From positions 1 through 7,264 of the forward strand of contig JBOHDX010000051.1 in assembly GCA_050700835.1 (NCBI GenBank): a DNA stretch of 7,264 nucleotides, written 5' to 3'. Both the position numbers and the translations under genes were made by a program. This stretch comes from JBOHDX01 sp050700835 (GTDB taxonomy: Bacteria > Actinomycetota > Actinomycetes > Propionibacteriales > Nocardioidaceae). This document shows positions 6,604 through 7,264 of this stretch, piece after piece. How positions within the stretch are numbered: the first letter of the stretch is position 1; each line of letters begins with the position of its first letter. The notes under the pieces are model-generated. The model was not told the origin of the DNA. It did no database searches and saw only the letters and a list, made by a program, of their open reading frames with translations.

Positions 6604-6633
6604 TCCCTGCAGTGCTGAGACGTGCCGCAGGGA
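6604..6633 (+). repeat. Small inverted repeat after the transporter gene
   Basis: TCCCTGC (6604-6610) is repeated inverted as GCAGGGA (6627-6633) around a 16-nt spacer. An overlapping pair, CACGTC (6600-6605) and GACGTG (6619-6624), could form a competing stem. It sits about 50 nt after the last operon gene. It could be a weak transcription terminator or a leftover IS end; the long loop and lack of a U-tract leave this open. Confidence 0.25.
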
Positions 6634-6778
6634 ACGATTGCGCCACGCCGAAGCGCTATCCCACGGAGTTCCGGGAGGACGTGATCCGGGTTGCCCGGAA
6701 CCGTGAGCCGGTGCCCACCTGCAGCAGATCGCGGCCCGGTTTCGGCAGCAGCAGCCGTGTCTAACAACGACGGGCTGG
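6630..6778 (+). pseudogene. IS3-family transposase OrfA remnant, frameshifted
   Basis: The frame read at 6645-6710 gives TPKRYPTEFREDVIRVARNR, close to the N-terminus of actinobacterial IS3-family OrfA (the helix-turn-helix DNA-binding half of the transposase). After the Glu-Pro codons at 6705-6710 the similarity jumps to another frame at 6713, giving AHLQQIAARF and, after a stretch unlike the family, CLTTTGW (6758-6778), which recalls the CLTNWL motif. No OrfB (DDE catalytic part) follows. The element is broken by a frameshift and truncated where IS256-type sequence begins. No clear start codon or terminal inverted repeat was found. It is on the same strand as the lanthipeptide operon and 3' of it. 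Confidence 0.7.
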
Positions 6779-6779
6779 T

Positions 6780-7098
6780 CCGTTGCGTCGCGAGGCGATG
6801 CTCGCGGCGGCGTGGCAGGCCGAGTCGCCGCCTACGTCGACCAGGTCGACGAGGCCAGTCGCCGACTTGTGGTTCGCAACGGCAACCACGGCGCGGCGGG
6901 TGACCTCGGCCGCGGGTGAGGTGCCGTTCCGGGCGCCGCGGGTAACCGAAGCGTGCACCGACGAGGTGACACGCGTACGTGAGGGTCGACGGAATCCACC
7001 TCAAGGTCCGCCTCGAGCAGGACGAACTGTGCCTGCTGGTGATGATCGAGGTCCGCGCCGACGGCACCAAGGAGACTTCTGCAATCGCTCTGGCCGCC
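6780..7098 (+). pseudogene. IS256-family (mutator) transposase remnant, multiply frameshifted
   Basis: Four pieces in shifting frames align in order with an IS256-family transposase. They are PLRREAMLAAAWQAE (from about 6780), VAAYVDQVDEASRRLVVRNG (6824-6883), then after a frame change RRVTSAAGEVPFRAPRVT (about 6894-6947), and after another change VDGIHLKVRLEQDELCLLVM (6985-7044) followed by EVRADGTKE. Intact family members have roughly 80 residues between APRV and VDGIHLKV; here only about a dozen codons separate them, so there is an internal deletion. The VDG Asp belongs to the DDE region, but the remaining catalytic parts are missing and similarity fades after about 7098. It directly abuts the IS3 remnant, which suggests that successive insertions decayed together. 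It cannot be active. Confidence 0.85.
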
Positions 7099-7264
7099 TC
7101 GCTCGACGGCCCGGGCACCGCGACAGCGCGCCGCTCCCCCTGCCAGGTCGCGTCGGTCAAGGTGTTCACACCGCGGTCCGGGGTGGCAGAGGTCGCCGCG
7201 CGAGTGCGCCAGGGCACCCGCTCACGAGCGGTGGCAGCGCGACTCGAGAACGTCGAGGGCCAGT
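7099..7264 (+). other. Unassigned sequence to window edge
   Basis: The last 166 nt keep one frame open in register with the final IS256 piece (for example VASVKVFTPRSGVAEVAARV). I recognise no family in this frame or the others, and it does not align with the next part of IS256 transposases. It may be the far side of a deletion junction or the start of an unrelated gene that continues beyond the window. Confidence 0.3.

Noticed and set aside
6534..7217. A 227-codon minus-strand open frame over the IS debris
   Set aside because: Its translation is low-complexity Arg/Ser/Pro-rich with no recognisable domain, and it is antisense to clear transposase remnants, so it is a GC-rich shadow.
1..7264. 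CRISPR arrays, tRNA or rRNA genes
   Set aside because: I saw no regularly spaced direct repeats and no cloverleaf or rRNA-like sequence on either strand.

Overview
The window is high-GC DNA with long GC-rich codons, GTG starts and frequent start/stop overlaps. The SecA and IS remnants match actinobacterial forms, so this is most likely an actinomycete. A filamentous genus of the Pseudonocardiales or a relative is plausible, but I cannot prove the genus.

Layout. (1) 1-~320, minus strand: the C-terminal part of a SecA translocase gene whose first three quarters are absent. Its similarity stops abruptly next to the cluster promoter. (2) 379-6550, plus strand: a compact class III lanthipeptide cluster. 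It has a consensus-like promoter (TTGACA, 17 bp, TAAGGG), a 31-codon precursor gene (456-551) too short for ordinary gene calling, a strong stem-loop (572-601), a three-domain lanthionine synthetase LanKC (797-3508), a cupin-like protein of unknown function (3498-4367), a luciferase-like (LLM) F420-type oxidoreductase (4369-5151), a 51-codon small gene fitted exactly between two GTGA overlaps (5148-5303), and an MFS exporter (5300-6550). From lanKC onward the genes overlap or are 1 nt apart, so they form one transcriptional and translational unit. (3) ~6630-7098: decayed pieces of an IS3-family OrfA and an IS256-family transposase, followed by unassigned sequence to the window edge.

How it fits together. 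The precursor has a class III leader with an ILxLQ motif and ends in F-SSVSSNC. That tail is a minimal Ser-x-x-Ser-x-x-Cys unit with the Cys as last residue. LanKC would phosphorylate and eliminate the serines and close a labionin- or lanthionine-type ring. The F420-type enzyme is a candidate for reducing leftover dehydroalanine to D-alanine. The cupin-like protein is a second candidate tailoring enzyme with no assigned reaction. The MFS protein probably exports the product. No leader protease, ABC exporter or regulator is visible, so leader removal is presumably done by a host enzyme.

The most promising content is the ultra-short, Ser-rich SxxSxxC precursor together with an unusual tailoring set (cupin-like protein, F420-type reductase, coupled 51-aa protein). 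The block is bounded by a broken housekeeping gene on one side and IS debris on the other, which suggests a horizontally acquired or rearranged segment.
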